From contig JAFQRK010000027.1 in assembly GCA_017410075.1 (NCBI GenBank), positions 1 to 34,835 of the forward strand: DNA of 34,835 nucleotides, in the 5' to 3' direction. The translations under genes were made by a program, and so were the position numbers. Below the pieces are notes generated by a model. The model searched no databases. It saw only the letters and a list, made by a program, of their open reading frames with translations, and had not been told where the DNA came from. How positions within the stretch are numbered: position 1 is the first letter of the stretch; each line of letters opens with the position of its first letter. Origin of the DNA: Oscillospiraceae bacterium (GTDB lineage: Bacteria > Bacillota > Clostridia > Oscillospirales > Oscillospiraceae). Positions 1 to 9,106 of this stretch are shown in pieces.

Positions 1-14
1 CGTCAGAGGGGGCC
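1..14. repeat. Partial end of the long palindromic intergenic repeat (left edge)
   Basis: The first 14 bases are the exact reverse complement of the left terminus of the repeat copy at 20328-20453 (GGCCCCCTCTGACG). The rest of this copy lies outside the window, so it is in the opposite orientation to the other two copies. A 14-base match is short, but it falls at the exact terminus and in an intergenic position, which supports the assignment. Confidence 0.6.
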
Positions 15-48
15 TTATTTATTTCTTCACTTTTATACGGATTTTCCC

Positions 49-77
49 TTGCAAAAAAGGCAGAAAAATGCTATTAT
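49..77 (+). promoter_or_regulatory. Sigma-A-type promoter of the miaB-mutS operon
   Basis: A -35 box TTGCAA (49-54) and a -10 box TATTAT (72-77) are 17 bases apart. A TG precedes the -10 box by one base, as in an extended -10. The predicted start would be near 84, giving a leader of about 30 nt before miaB. This is the only good promoter seen ahead of miaB. Confidence 0.6.
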
Positions 78-112
78 TTTATATTGAGATGGTATTATTC
101 GGAGGATCGAGA

Positions 113-1516
113 ATGAACACCAAAACCACCGTAATTTCTGAGGCCGAGCTGAGCAAGCAGTTCGCCTTTTGTGATAAGATCAATGCCTGGTGGCTGAGTC
201 AAAACCGCACCCCCATTGCTTATGTGGAGACCTACGGCTGTCAGCAGAATGAAGCCGACTCTGAAAAGCTCCGTGGCTACCTCATCCAGTCCGGCTACGC
301 CATTGGACACGAAGCCGAGGGCGCGGATGTGGTGATTATGAACACCTGCGCCATTCGCGAGCACGCAGAGCAGCGGGTCTACGGCAATCTGGGCGCGCTG
401 ACCCATACCAAGCGCCGCCACGAAGGACAGAAAATTTTCCTCTGCGGCTGTATGGCCGGGCAGACCGTTGTTTCTGACCGGATCAAAAAAAGCTATCCCC
501 ATGTGGACGGCGTTTTTTCCACCCATCATCTGTGGCAGTTCCCAGAAATTCTGTGGAATGTCCTCAGCCGGGGCAAACGCCAGTTCTACATTGAAGATGA
601 GCCCGGCTCCATCGCCGAGGGTATTCCCCAGGCCCGTGACAACACCCTGAAAAGCTGGGTGTCCATTATGTACGGCTGCAACAATTTCTGCACCTACTGC
701 ATCGTACCCTATGTCCGGGGTCGGGAGCGCAGCCGCAAAAAAGAGGATATTCTGGCAGAATGCCGTTGTCTGATCGAAGCCGGCAGCAAGGAGATCACCC
801 TCCTGGGTCAGAATGTCAACTCCTACGGCAAGGACTTGTACGACGATTTCGATTTTGCGGATCTTCTGGCAGCGATTGCGGAAATTCCCGGCGAATTTTT
901 GATCCGCTTTATGACCAGCCACCCCCGGGATGCCGGCAAAAAGCTGTTCGACACCATGGCGTCTTCCCCCAAGATCGCCAAGCAGCTGCATCTTCCCTTC
1001 CAGTCCGGCTCCAGCCGCGTACTGAAGGCGATGAATCGCCACTACGACCGGGAAAAATATCTGGAGCTTGTCACTTATGCCAAGCAGGTCATGCCGGATC
1101 TGGTGCTGACCTCCGATGTGATCGTGGGCTTCCCCGGTGAGACCGAGGAAGAGTTTGAGCAGACCATTTCTCTGATCGAAGCTGTGCATTACGATTCTCT
1201 GTTTACCTTTATCTTCTCCCCCCGTCCCGGTACGCCGGCGGCGAATATGGAAGACCCCACACCCAAAGAAGAGAAAAACCGCCGGTTTGACCGGCTGTGT
1301 GCGGTGCAAAACGCCATTTCCGAGCAAATTCACGCCGATTATGTGGGCAGGACCTTCCGCTGCCTGATCGACGGCGTGGACAAGGATCTGCTCACCGCCC
1401 GTACCGAAGGCGGACGGCTTGTCCGTTTGAAAGGCGACGAAAATCTGATCGGCACATTTGCCGATATTACTATCACCGGCTCTACTACCTGGAGCTTAAC
1501 CGGCCAACTGAAATAA
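113..1516 (+). CDS. miaB: tRNA-2-methylthio-N6-isopentenyladenosine-37 synthase MiaB
   Basis: Radical-SAM methylthiotransferase that adds a methylthio group to C2 of isopentenyl-A37 in tRNAs reading UNN codons, after MiaA has prenylated the base. The 467-residue protein has the expected three parts. The N-terminal MTTase domain carries the cluster cysteines C43, C79 and C113. The radical-SAM core has the CxxxCxxC motif at C189/C193/C196, and a C-terminal TRAM-like domain follows. Length is typical. The ATG at 113 follows GGAGG at a good distance. The same frame is open from an ATG at 68, but that ATG overlaps the -10 region and lacks a ribosome site. It is first in an operon with mutS 17 bp downstream, and the partner enzyme miaA lies in the same run at 7023-7961. 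Confidence 0.95.
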   Translation: MNTKTTVISEAELSKQFAFCDKINAWWLSQNRTPIAYVETYGCQQNEADSEKLRGYLIQSGYAIGHEAEGADVVIMNTCAIREHAEQRVYGNLGALTHTKRRHEGQKIFLCGCMAGQTVVSDRIKKSYPHVDGVFSTHHLWQFPEILWNVLSRGKRQFYIEDEPGSIAEGIPQARDNTLKSWVSIMYGCNNFCTYCIVPYVRGRERSRKKEDILAECRCLIEAGSKEITLLGQNVNSYGKDLYDDFDFADLLAAIAEIPGEFLIRFMTSHPRDAGKKLFDTMASSPKIAKQLHLPFQSGSSRVLKAMNRHYDREKYLELVTYAKQVMPDLVLTSDVIVGFPGETEEEFEQTISLIEAVHYDSLFTFIFSPRPGTPAANMEDPTPKEEKNRRFDRLCAVQNAISEQIHADYVGRTFRCLIDGVDKDLLTARTEGGRLVRLKGDENLIGTFADITITGSTTWSLTGQLK

Positions 1517-1533
1517 GAAAAGGAGTGGTTATT

Positions 1534-4137
1534 ATGGCCACCAAAGCAAACGAACCGACCCCGATGCAGCGGCAGTACCTGCAGATCAAAGAGAATAATC
1601 AGGATTGCATCCTGTTCTTCCGTCTGGGCGATTTCTACGAAATGTTCAACGAAGATGCCCAGATCGCATCCCGGGAGCTGGACTTGACTCTGACCACCCG
1701 TGACCGCAGCAAGCCCAAGGAGGAGCAGACCCCTATGTGCGGCGTCCCCTACCACAGTGTGGATGCCTACATTGCCCGTCTGGTGCAAAAGGGCTACAAG
1801 GTGGCCATCTGCGAGCAGATGAGCGATCCTGCCCTGACCAAGGGTCTGGTGGAACGGGAGATCACCCGGATCGTCACCCCCGGCACAGTGACGGAAAGCT
1901 GTATGCTGGAAGAAAGCCGGAACAATTACTACGCCTGCCTTTTTGGCGGTGAGCGGTTTGGTCTGGCATTTTGCGACATTTCCACCGGCGCATTCTACGC
2001 CACCGTCTGCGACGATGCCGCGGCCGCCATTTCGGAGCTGGGTCGCTTTGCCCCGGCAGAGATTTTGCGACTTGGCGAGGGTGTCCGCACCCCGGCTTTT
2101 GACGATTGCCTGCTTCGCAGGCTGAACTGCTGCGTCAATGAGGGTGAGGCCTCTGCCTTTTCCCGTGAGCAATCGGAAGAGCTGCTGCAGAGCCATTTCT
2201 GCGCCACCCTGACTGCTTTGAATCTAACCGGTCTGCCGGAGGCGATCTGCGCTGCCGGTACGCTGCTGCATACCCTTTTGACGCTGCAGAAGAACGATCT
2301 GGCGCACATCCGCACGCTGGAATACTATACTTCCGGCAAGTTTATGGAGCTGGATATGGACGCCCGTCGGAATTTGGAGCTGACGGAGACTATGCGCGCC
2401 AAGGAAAAGAAGGGCAGCCTCTTGTGGGTACTGGATAAGACTCACACCGCTATGGGCGGCAGAATGCTCCGCTCCTGGCTGGAAAAGCCTTTGCTGGATC
2501 CCGTGGAGATCGGCCGCCGCCACAGCGCCGTGGAGGAACTGGTGGATAACACCATCATCCGCAGCGAGCTGATCGAGGCGCTGAAGGATGTGTCCGATCT
2601 TGAGCGCGTTATGACCCGGATCGTCACCGGCACAGTCAACTGCCGGGATCTTCTGGGCATCGCCCGCGGTCTGCGGGCACTTCCCGATGTCAAGGCACAG
2701 CTAAAGCAGCTGGAGTCTCCCTTGCTGCAGCGCTTAGAGCAGGCCATCGACCCGCTGACAGAATGCGCTGACCGCATTGAAGCCACCATCGTGGACGATC
2801 CCCCACTGACCGTGCGGGAAGGCGGCATTATCCGCAAGGGTGCTGACCCGGAGGCTGACCGTCTGCGTGATATTATGGACGGCGGCAAGAACATCATCGC
2901 CACCATCGAAACTGCAGAGCGGGAAAAAACCGGCATCCGCACTCTGAAGGTGGGCTTTAACCGGGTATTCGGCTACTATATCGAGGTTTCCAAGTCCTTT
3001 ATGGATCAGGTACCCGGTCACTATATTCGCAAACAGACCCTTGCCAACTGTGAACGCTACATCACGCAGGAGCTGAAGGAGCTGGAAGATCAGGTGCTGG
3101 GCGCCAAGGATCGGCTCACCGCTCTGGAATATCAGATTTTCTCCCAGCTGCGTGAATATCTGGCGGCTCAGGCTGACCGGGTACAGCTGACGGCTTCTGC
3201 CGTTGCAGCAGCGGATACCCTGTGCGCATTGGCAAGCGTCGCCGTGCAGCGGGGCTACTGCCGTCCGGAAATCACCTTGGACAACGAGATCCATATCACC
3301 GACGGCCGCCATCCCGTGGTAGAGGTGATGCTCAAAGACTCTCTGTTCGTTCCCAACGATACCCAGCTGGGCGCTGCGGATCAGCAGGTGGCTATCATCA
3401 CCGGCCCCAATATGGCAGGTAAATCCACCTATATGCGCCAGGTCGCCCTGATCGTGCTGATGGCGCAGATCGGCTCTTTCGTGCCTGCCCGGAGCGCCAG
3501 GATCGGTCTGGTGGATCGGGTGTTCACCCGTATCGGTGCCAGCGATGATTTGGCATCCGGTCAGTCCACCTTTATGGTGGAGATGTCCGAGGTAGCTTCT
3601 ATTCTGAAATATGCCACCAGCCGCAGTTTGCTGATTTTGGATGAGATCGGCCGCGGCACATCCACCTATGACGGTATGGCCATCGCCCGCGCGGTGCTGG
3701 AATATGCAGCAAATCCCAAAAAGCTGGGCGCAAAGACCCTCTTTGCCACCCATTACCACGAGCTTTCCACCCTGGAAACCGTGCTGCCCAATGTGAAAAA
3801 TTACAACATCGCCGTGAAGAAGCGGGGCGACCAGATGATCTTCCTGCGCAAGATCGTCCCCGGCGCCACCGATGACAGCTACGGCGTGGAGGTCGCCAAG
3901 CTGGCAGGTCTGCCGAATGCCGTCATTGCCCGTGCCAGAGAAATCCTTGAGGAGCTGGAGCAGGAAAACGGCGTAGTACATACGCCCACCGCAGTGATGG
4001 AGCCGGACGATCAGATCAGTATGCTGGATCTGACCGGCCAGCAGCTGCGCGCAGCGCTGGAGGCCATTTCCGTGGAGACTCTGACCCCCATCGAAGCCAT
4101 GAACGAGCTGTATAAGCTGAAGAAAATGTTACACTGA
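1534..4137 (+). CDS. mutS: DNA mismatch repair protein MutS
   Basis: Recognises mismatches and small loops and recruits MutL. The 867-residue protein shows the mismatch-reading FYE motif at residues 34-36 near the N-terminus. The ATPase domain has the Walker A motif GPNMAGKST (about 624-632) and the downstream LDEIGRGTS and ATHYHEL motifs. A short C-terminal segment follows. Length and order match MutS1, not the MutS2 (Smr) type. The frame is open further upstream inside miaB, but the ATG at 1534 has AAAGGAG 8 bases ahead and gives the normal N-terminus. The stop is one base from the start of the next gene, so translation is probably coupled. Confidence 0.97.
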   Translation: MATKANEPTPMQRQYLQIKENNQDCILFFRLGDFYEMFNEDAQIASRELDLTLTTRDRSKPKEEQTPMCGVPYHSVDAYIARLVQKGYKVAICEQMSDPALTKGLVEREITRIVTPGTVTESCMLEESRNNYYACLFGGERFGLAFCDISTGAFYATVCDDAAAAISELGRFAPAEILRLGEGVRTPAFDDCLLRRLNCCVNEGEASAFSREQSEELLQSHFCATLTALNLTGLPEAICAAGTLLHTLLTLQKNDLAHIRTLEYYTSGKFMELDMDARRNLELTETMRAKEKKGSLLWVLDKTHTAMGGRMLRSWLEKPLLDPVEIGRRHSAVEELVDNTIIRSELIEALKDVSDLERVMTRIVTGTVNCRDLLGIARGLRALPDVKAQLKQLESPLLQRLEQAIDPLTECADRIEATIVDDPPLTVREGGIIRKGADPEADRLRDIMDGGKNIIATIETAEREKTGIRTLKVGFNRVFGYYIEVSKSFMDQVPGHYIRKQTLANCERYITQELKELEDQVLGAKDRLTALEYQIFSQLREYLAAQADRVQLTASAVAAADTLCALASVAVQRGYCRPEITLDNEIHITDGRHPVVEVMLKDSLFVPNDTQLGAADQQVAIITGPNMAGKSTYMRQVALIVLMAQIGSFVPARSARIGLVDRVFTRIGASDDLASGQSTFMVEMSEVASILKYATSRSLLILDEIGRGTSTYDGMAIARAVLEYAANPKKLGAKTLFATHYHELSTLETVLPNVKNYNIAVKKRGDQMIFLRKIVPGATDDSYGVEVAKLAGLPNAVIARAREILEELEQENGVVHTPTAVMEPDDQISMLDLTGQQLRAALEAISVETLTPIEAMNELYKLKKMLH

Positions 4138-4138
4138 T

Positions 4139-4828
4139 ATGAAACGACCAATTTTACTGCCCAACTATAGGGAAGTGTCCTGGGGCTGGCGATATCTGGC
4201 CTTTGAGATCGTATTTTTAGGCTATTTTTTAGGCATTGCCATTCGCTTTTTTCGCCTGCCCTGGAGCAGCACCGAGCTGAATCTGACCTATTTCTTTCTG
4301 AATTTCGCAGCAGCTGCCGTAATCTTCCGCCGTTTCCTGCGCGAAACGGCTCTGACTGCCGTAAAGCGGATCCCTGCGGTCCTCATTGCCGCCGTTGCCG
4401 GCTTCTTCGTGTATCAGCTTCTGAGCACCGCGGTCAGCTTTGTGATCGTGTTCCTTGCGCCGGAATTTTACAATGTGAATAACGAGAATCTGTCCGCCAT
4501 CAGCCAAAAATATTATTGGCTGACTGCCCTGTGCACCGTTTTTCTCGTTCCCATCACAGAGGAGCTGCTGCACCGGGGCGCTATTTTCGGCGGTCTGTAC
4601 CGCAAAAACAAGGTGGCCGCTTATGCGGTGTCCACCCTGGTATTTGCGCTGGTGCATATCACGGCCTACATTGGCTATTTTGATTCCAAAACCTTACTGC
4701 TGTGCTATCTGCAGTACATCCCGGCAGGTCTGTGTCTGGCGGCTGCCTACCACATTACCGGCTGTATTGCTGCACCCATTCTGCTCCACGCCGCTATCAA
4801 CGCAGTGGGCATTCTCGCCATGAGGTGA
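4139..4828 (+). CDS. CPBP-family intramembrane metalloprotease (CAAX protease-like)
   Basis: A 229-residue multi-pass membrane protein of the CPBP (Abi/CAAX prenyl protease, Rce1-like) family. All three family motifs are visible: EExxxR in ITEELLHRG, FxxxH in FALVH, and HxxxN in HAAIN near the C-terminus. At least five hydrophobic segments are present. These proteins are predicted glutamate/histidine zinc proteases in the membrane. Bacterial members include bacteriocin-immunity and maturation proteins, but the substrate here is unknown. It starts one base after the mutS stop and ends 5 bp before mutL, so it sits inside the mismatch-repair operon. That position is unusual and gives no clear functional link to repair. 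Confidence 0.85.
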   Translation: MKRPILLPNYREVSWGWRYLAFEIVFLGYFLGIAIRFFRLPWSSTELNLTYFFLNFAAAAVIFRRFLRETALTAVKRIPAVLIAAVAGFFVYQLLSTAVSFVIVFLAPEFYNVNNENLSAISQKYYWLTALCTVFLVPITEELLHRGAIFGGLYRKNKVAAYAVSTLVFALVHITAYIGYFDSKTLLLCYLQYIPAGLCLAAAYHITGCIAAPILLHAAINAVGILAMR

Positions 4829-4833
4829 TACCT

Positions 4834-6699
4834 ATGCCAAAAATCATTCAATTATCTTCCCATGTTGCCAATCTGATCGCCGCCGGCGAAGTGGTGGAAC
4901 GGCCTGCCAGCGTTGTGAAAGAGCTGCTGGAAAACGCCGTAGATGCAGGCGCATCCAAGATCACCGTAGAGATCCGCGACGGCGGTATGATCTTCCTTCG
5001 GGTCACCGACAACGGCTGCGGTATGGAGGCAGAAGATGCCAAAACCGCCTTTTTACGCCACGCGACCTCCAAGCTGCGCACCGCAGAGGATCTGGCTGCC
5101 ATTTCCACTATGGGCTTCCGGGGCGAAGCTCTGGCGGCCATTGCATCTGTCAGCCGCATCGACCTGATGACCAAGACTGCCGGCACAGTTTCCGGCACAA
5201 GCCTGCATTTGGAGGCCGGTGCCATCACCGAGGAATCGGAAGTCGGCTGCCCCGAGGGCACCACCATTATTGTCCGGGATCTTTTCTACAACACCCCGGC
5301 ACGGATGAAATTTATGAAATCCGACACCGTGGAGGGCGGCAGAGTTTCCGCCGCGGTGCAGCTGCAGGCGCTGGCGCACCCGGAGGTGGCATTCACCTTT
5401 ATCCGGGACGGCAAGCAGATCCTCTCCACCCCCGGCACCGGCGAATTGGACGCTGCCGTTTACTGCGTCTACGGCAGAGACAGCGCCCGGATGGCCAAGG
5501 TGGATAGCCGTTGGGACGGCTACAGTCTGACCGGCTTTGTCAGCAAGCCCACCGATGCCCGTCCCAGCCGCAATATGCAGACATTTTTCGTCAATGACCG
5601 GCCGGTGCGCTCCAAGCTTTTGATGTCCGCGCTGGAGGAGGCCTATCGTAATCAGCTGATGGTGGGTAAATTCCCTGCCTGCGTGCTGCATCTGCGGCTG
5701 CCTGCCAATGCGGTGGATGTGAATGTGCATCCTGCCAAGACGGAGGTAAAATTCCTGTCGGAAAAGGCGGTTTTTGACTGCGTCCACTATGGCGTGCTGG
5801 CTGCGCTGAACAAGCAGACCGACCGCCCCCAGGTACAGTTCAAATCTGCGCCCCAGCCTGCCGTTCCTGCTTATAAGCCTGCTCAGCCGGCAGCGCCCAA
5901 GCAGCAGACCTTCTTCCGCACCATGACTGCGGAGGAATATAAGAATTTCTCCACCGCTGTGAAGGAAGCCCCCAAGCCCCAGCCGGCTGCGGCTGTGGCA
6001 ACTGCAGCTGCTGTGGAGCGGCAGCAAAATCTCCCCCTGCGGGAAAATGTTTGCATCCCCACGCCCCCGCCGGTCACACCGCCTGCAGCGGAAAAAGAGC
6101 CGGAGCAGACCGTGATGCCGATGCCCCAGCAGATCCCCTGGCGTATGGTGGGCGAGCTATACAATTCTTACATCATTGTGGAGCAGGGTGAGGATGCTTT
6201 CCTCATTGACAAGCACGCCGCCCACGAGCGTATCCTCTTCGAGAAACTGAAAGCCAATCAGGAAGCGATCACGCCCCAGCTTTTGCTGTCCCCCATACCG
6301 GTACAGCTTCGTGCCGATGCGGCAGCGGAACTGCTGAACAATACGGAGCTGCTGGCGGAATTAGGCTTCGAGATCGAAGAATTTGGCGACAGCACCGTTT
6401 TGCTGCGGCAAATTTCTATGGATCTAAGCCCCGCGGCTGCGGCAGAGGCGGCAGAATCCATCGCCGCTGACCTGCTCAGCGGTCGCCGTGAGAAAAAGGA
6501 CACCGTCCGGGACGAGATCCTGCACACCGTGGCCTGCAAGGCCGCCATCAAGGCCGGCTGGCTCAATGACCCCAAGGAGCTTTTGGCGCTGGTCAAGCAG
6601 GTTATGGAACGAGAAGATTTGAAGTACTGCCCCCACGGCCGCCCCATCTGCGTCAGCCTAAGCAAAAAGCAGCTGGAAAAGCAATTTAAGAGAACTTAA
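4834..6699 (+). CDS. mutL: DNA mismatch repair endonuclease MutL
   Basis: Mismatch-repair ATPase and nicking endonuclease that acts after MutS. The 621-residue protein has an N-terminal GHKL ATPase domain (ELLENAVDAGA, DNGCGM and GFRGEAL motifs). A proline/alanine/glutamine-rich linker covers roughly residues 340-430. The C-terminal dimerisation domain carries the metal-binding endonuclease motif DKHAAHERILFE (from about residue 459), ACKAAIKAG, and CPHGRP (about 599-604). The nicking motif is expected in organisms that lack MutH and Dam-directed repair. The start ATG at 4834 has GAGGTGATACCT just upstream. An in-frame ATG at 4702 lies inside the preceding gene and gives a non-homologous extension. 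Confidence 0.97.
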   Translation: MPKIIQLSSHVANLIAAGEVVERPASVVKELLENAVDAGASKITVEIRDGGMIFLRVTDNGCGMEAEDAKTAFLRHATSKLRTAEDLAAISTMGFRGEALAAIASVSRIDLMTKTAGTVSGTSLHLEAGAITEESEVGCPEGTTIIVRDLFYNTPARMKFMKSDTVEGGRVSAAVQLQALAHPEVAFTFIRDGKQILSTPGTGELDAAVYCVYGRDSARMAKVDSRWDGYSLTGFVSKPTDARPSRNMQTFFVNDRPVRSKLLMSALEEAYRNQLMVGKFPACVLHLRLPANAVDVNVHPAKTEVKFLSEKAVFDCVHYGVLAALNKQTDRPQVQFKSAPQPAVPAYKPAQPAAPKQQTFFRTMTAEEYKNFSTAVKEAPKPQPAAAVATAAAVERQQNLPLRENVCIPTPPPVTPPAAEKEPEQTVMPMPQQIPWRMVGELYNSYIIVEQGEDAFLIDKHAAHERILFEKLKANQEAITPQLLLSPIPVQLRADAAAELLNNTELLAELGFEIEEFGDSTVLLRQISMDLSPAAAAEAAESIAADLLSGRREKKDTVRDEILHTVACKAAIKAGWLNDPKELLALVKQVMEREDLKYCPHGRPICVSLSKKQLEKQFKRT

Positions 6700-6763
6700 G
6701 CCTCCCTGTGTAAGGGGAGCCTTTGGGCGCTCCCGCGCCAGAGCAAAAAACGGAGGTGCTTTT

Positions 6764-7015
6764 ATGGCCAAATGCAAACTGCTGCGAAGAATCTTTATTG
6801 GCCTGGCTGTTGCCGTGTTGCTTGTCCCCATTATTTGTGTAAGCATCACGGGAAACGGTTTTTCAGGAATCACCAGTCATATATTGCTTTCTGTCAGTCT
6901 GGCTCTGTTTATCAGTGCAATTCTGCTTAGCTTCCGGAAGGATGATCCCAAATGGGTAAGCAAACTATGTGCCTGTATTGTTCTTCTATTTATGTTGATC
7001 AGCCTTTGGACTTGA
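6764..7015 (+). CDS. Small hydrophobic membrane protein of unknown function
   Basis: An 83-residue protein that I do not recognise. It has a basic N-terminus (MAKCKLLRR) and three hydrophobic stretches at roughly residues 10-28, 36-52 and 62-82, with a charged RKDDPKW loop before the last. It has its own ribosome site (CGGAGG, 7 bases before ATG) and ends 7 bp before miaA, so it is probably translated as part of the operon. The 64-bp gap before it contains a small GC-rich inverted repeat resembling the end of the long palindromic repeats. This may therefore be a later insertion between mutL and miaA. Confidence 0.6.
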   Translation: MAKCKLLRRIFIGLAVAVLLVPIICVSITGNGFSGITSHILLSVSLALFISAILLSFRKDDPKWVSKLCACIVLLFMLISLWT

Positions 7016-7022
7016 GGTTTTT

Positions 7023-7961
7023 ATGAAGAATAGAATCATATGTATTGCCGGGCCGACGGCCTCCGGAAAGACGGCCCTTGCCGTAGAGCTGGCAAAGGAA
7101 TTGGGTGGTGAGGTGGTGTCCTGCGACTCCATGCAGGTCTACCGCCGTATGGACATCGGCACGGCAAAGCCCACCCAAGACGAAATGCAGGGCATCCCAC
7201 ACCATATGCTGGATGTTGCTGAGCCTAACGAGGATTTTTCCGTCAGCCGGTACTGCGAAATGGCAGCCCCCATCGTCGACGATATTCTCGCCCGGGGCAA
7301 GACCGCCATTATTGCCGGCGGCACGGGACTTTATATGGACTCCCTGATCAGGGGCAATGCCTTTGCCCCCTTCCCCTCCACCGGTATGCGTGAAAAACTG
7401 GAAGCCCAGGCGGATGCCGAGGGTATGGAGGCGATGCTGTCGCTTCTAAACAGTATCGACCCGGAGGCTGCCGCGCGGCTGCATCTGAAGGACCGCAAGC
7501 GGATCATTCGGGCGCTGGAGGTTTACTACGAAACCGGCGAAACCATTACAGAGCATAACCGCAAGACCCAGGCCATTGCGCCCAGGTACGCCCCCCTTTG
7601 GCTGGGTCTGGATTTTGAAGATCGGGCCGATCTGTACAGCCGCATCGACCGACGGGTGGATATGATGCTGGAAGAAGGCTTGATAAAGGAGATCAAAACA
7701 CTTCTCGCTTCCGGTATTCCTGCCAAGTGCACCGCGATGCAGGCCATCGGCTACAAGGAATTCGTGGATGCTCTGGACGGGAAAATTTCCGTCAGCGAAG
7801 CCGCTGACCTGGTTCGACAGTCTTCCCGCCGTTACGCCAAGCGGCAGCTGACCTGGTTCCGCCGCAATTCCAATATCCATTGGCTCATTCGCAGACCCGA
7901 TGACGATTTCGGGAAAATTCTGGAGTGCGCCCGACAGGTTATAAACGAATTCGACAATTAA
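7023..7961 (+). CDS. miaA: tRNA dimethylallyltransferase MiaA
   Basis: Transfers the dimethylallyl group from DMAPP to N6 of A37 in tRNAs that read UNN codons, producing the substrate of MiaB. The 312-residue protein begins with the P-loop GPTASGKT (residues 10-17). It contains the typical DSMQVYR, GTAKP and PHHMLD motifs and the RRYAKRQLTWFR segment near the C-terminus. Length is normal. A GAGG lies just ahead of the ATG. It is followed 46 bp later by hfq, the classical miaA-hfq order. Confidence 0.97.
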   Translation: MKNRIICIAGPTASGKTALAVELAKELGGEVVSCDSMQVYRRMDIGTAKPTQDEMQGIPHHMLDVAEPNEDFSVSRYCEMAAPIVDDILARGKTAIIAGGTGLYMDSLIRGNAFAPFPSTGMREKLEAQADAEGMEAMLSLLNSIDPEAAARLHLKDRKRIIRALEVYYETGETITEHNRKTQAIAPRYAPLWLGLDFEDRADLYSRIDRRVDMMLEEGLIKEIKTLLASGIPAKCTAMQAIGYKEFVDALDGKISVSEAADLVRQSSRRYAKRQLTWFRRNSNIHWLIRRPDDDFGKILECARQVINEFDN

Positions 7962-8007
7962 AAAATGCTAACATATGTATGTCATTCCAAAGAAAGAGGG
8001 TATACAT

Positions 8008-8238
8008 ATGTCAGAAAACATCAATTTGCAGGATGCCATTCTTCAGGAGGTGCGCCGGGACAAGGTGCCGGTAACACTGTTTCTGATGAACGGCTTCCAA
8101 CTCCGTGGTACCATTGTCGGTTTTGACAGCTTCGTGGTAGTTTTGGTCAGCGAGGGCAGGCAGCAGATGATCTACAAGCACGCCATCTCTACCCTTGCGC
8201 CTATGAAGCAGGTAAAAGCCGCAGGGCCGATCAACTAG
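8008..8238 (+). CDS. hfq: RNA chaperone Hfq
   Basis: A 76-residue Sm-like hexameric RNA-binding protein that helps small RNAs pair with mRNAs. The Sm1 region (LQDAILQEVRRDKVPVTLFLMNG) and the Sm2 motif YKHAIST are both clear, and the C-terminal tail is short, as in Gram-positives. The ATG at 8008 follows AGAGGG. An upstream in-frame ATG at 7975 would add 11 unrelated residues without a ribosome site. It is the last gene before a hairpin, so it ends the miaB-to-hfq run. Confidence 0.95.
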   Translation: MSENINLQDAILQEVRRDKVPVTLFLMNGFQLRGTIVGFDSFVVVLVSEGRQQMIYKHAISTLAPMKQVKAAGPIN

Positions 8239-8242
8239 CACC

Positions 8243-8277
8243 AAAGGGCGACGGAGAATGCTTCTCCGCCGCCCTTT
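8243..8277 (+). terminator. Hairpin after hfq
   Basis: A 16-position stem (AAAGGGCG.CGGAGAA paired with TTCTCCG.CGCCCTTT, one mismatch) closes on a 3-base loop. No run of T follows, so it is a strong hairpin but a weak intrinsic terminator by the usual rules. It may only reduce read-through into the SDR gene 22 bp further on. Confidence 0.6.
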
Positions 8278-8299
8278 GCTATAGAAAGAGGTAAGAATT

Positions 8300-9106
8300 A
8301 TGAATATTGCTATCGTCACCGGCGCGTCCTCCGGTATGGGTCGGGAATTTGTCCTGCAGCTTGGCAGCTATGTTTCCGTTGATGAGATCTGGGTCATTGC
8401 CCGGCGGCAAGCCGCCCTGGACTCTCTGAAGGAGGAATCTGCCATCCCCATCCGTCCCATTGTGCTGGATCTTGTAAACAGCGAAAGCTTTGCAGCATTT
8501 TCCAAGCTGTTGGAGGCGGAAAAGCCCAATGTAAAGCTGCTGGTCAACGCCGCCGGCTTCGGAAAATTCGGTAATTTCCGCAAGGTCGATCCCGTGGACG
8601 ACTGCCATATGCTGGACTTAAACTGCAAGGCGCTGGTGATGATGACCCGGATCACCCTGCCCTATATGGGCCGCGGCAGCCATATTTTACAGCTGGACAG
8701 CCTTTCCGCATTTCAGCCTGTTCCCTATATCGCCACCTACGGCGCTACCAAGGCATTCGTCCTCAGCTATTCCCGGGCCATCGGCCGGGAGCTGAAAAAG
8801 GACGGCATCCGGGTGATGGCAATGAATCCCGGCTGGGTCAAGACGGAGTTCTTCAACCACGCCTGCCAGACCAACGACGGAGAAGTGCAGTACTACAATC
8901 ATCTGTACGAAGCGAAGGATGTAGTGGCAACGGGTCTTAAGGATCTTTACAAAACCAAAAAGGACTTTTCCGTCCACGGTTTCCCCATTAAGGCCCAGGT
9001 GCTTTTGGTGAAATTCGTGCCCCACCGGCTTGTGATGCACATCTGGCTGGCACAGCAGAAAAAGGCGAAAAACAACAAAAACCTTACCGTGGAGGAACGC
9101 AAATGA
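8300..9106 (+). CDS. SDR-family NAD(P)-dependent oxidoreductase
   Basis: A 268-residue short-chain dehydrogenase/reductase. The nucleotide-binding TGASSGMG is at residues 7-14, NAAG marks the next strand, and the catalytic YxxxK is at Y147/K151. A NPGWVKTEF segment after the active site is typical of the family. The C-terminal 40 residues include a hydrophobic stretch (LLVKFVPHRLVMHIWLAQ) that could touch the membrane. The substrate cannot be inferred. The ATG at 8300 has AAAGAGG ahead. Its stop overlaps the next start (ATGA), so the two are cotranslated, although no shared pathway is evident. Confidence 0.88.
   Translation: MNIAIVTGASSGMGREFVLQLGSYVSVDEIWVIARRQAALDSLKEESAIPIRPIVLDLVNSESFAAFSKLLEAEKPNVKLLVNAAGFGKFGNFRKVDPVDDCHMLDLNCKALVMMTRITLPYMGRGSHILQLDSLSAFQPVPYIATYGATKAFVLSYSRAIGRELKKDGIRVMAMNPGWVKTEFFNHACQTNDGEVQYYNHLYEAKDVVATGLKDLYKTKKDFSVHGFPIKAQVLLVKFVPHRLVMHIWLAQQKKAKNNKNLTVEERK

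Noticed and set aside
95..1333. Long open frame on the - strand opposite miaB (412 codons)
   Set aside because: The + strand gene is certain. The antisense product has no recognisable domain and lacks a ribosome site. GC-biased third positions leave antisense frames open here.
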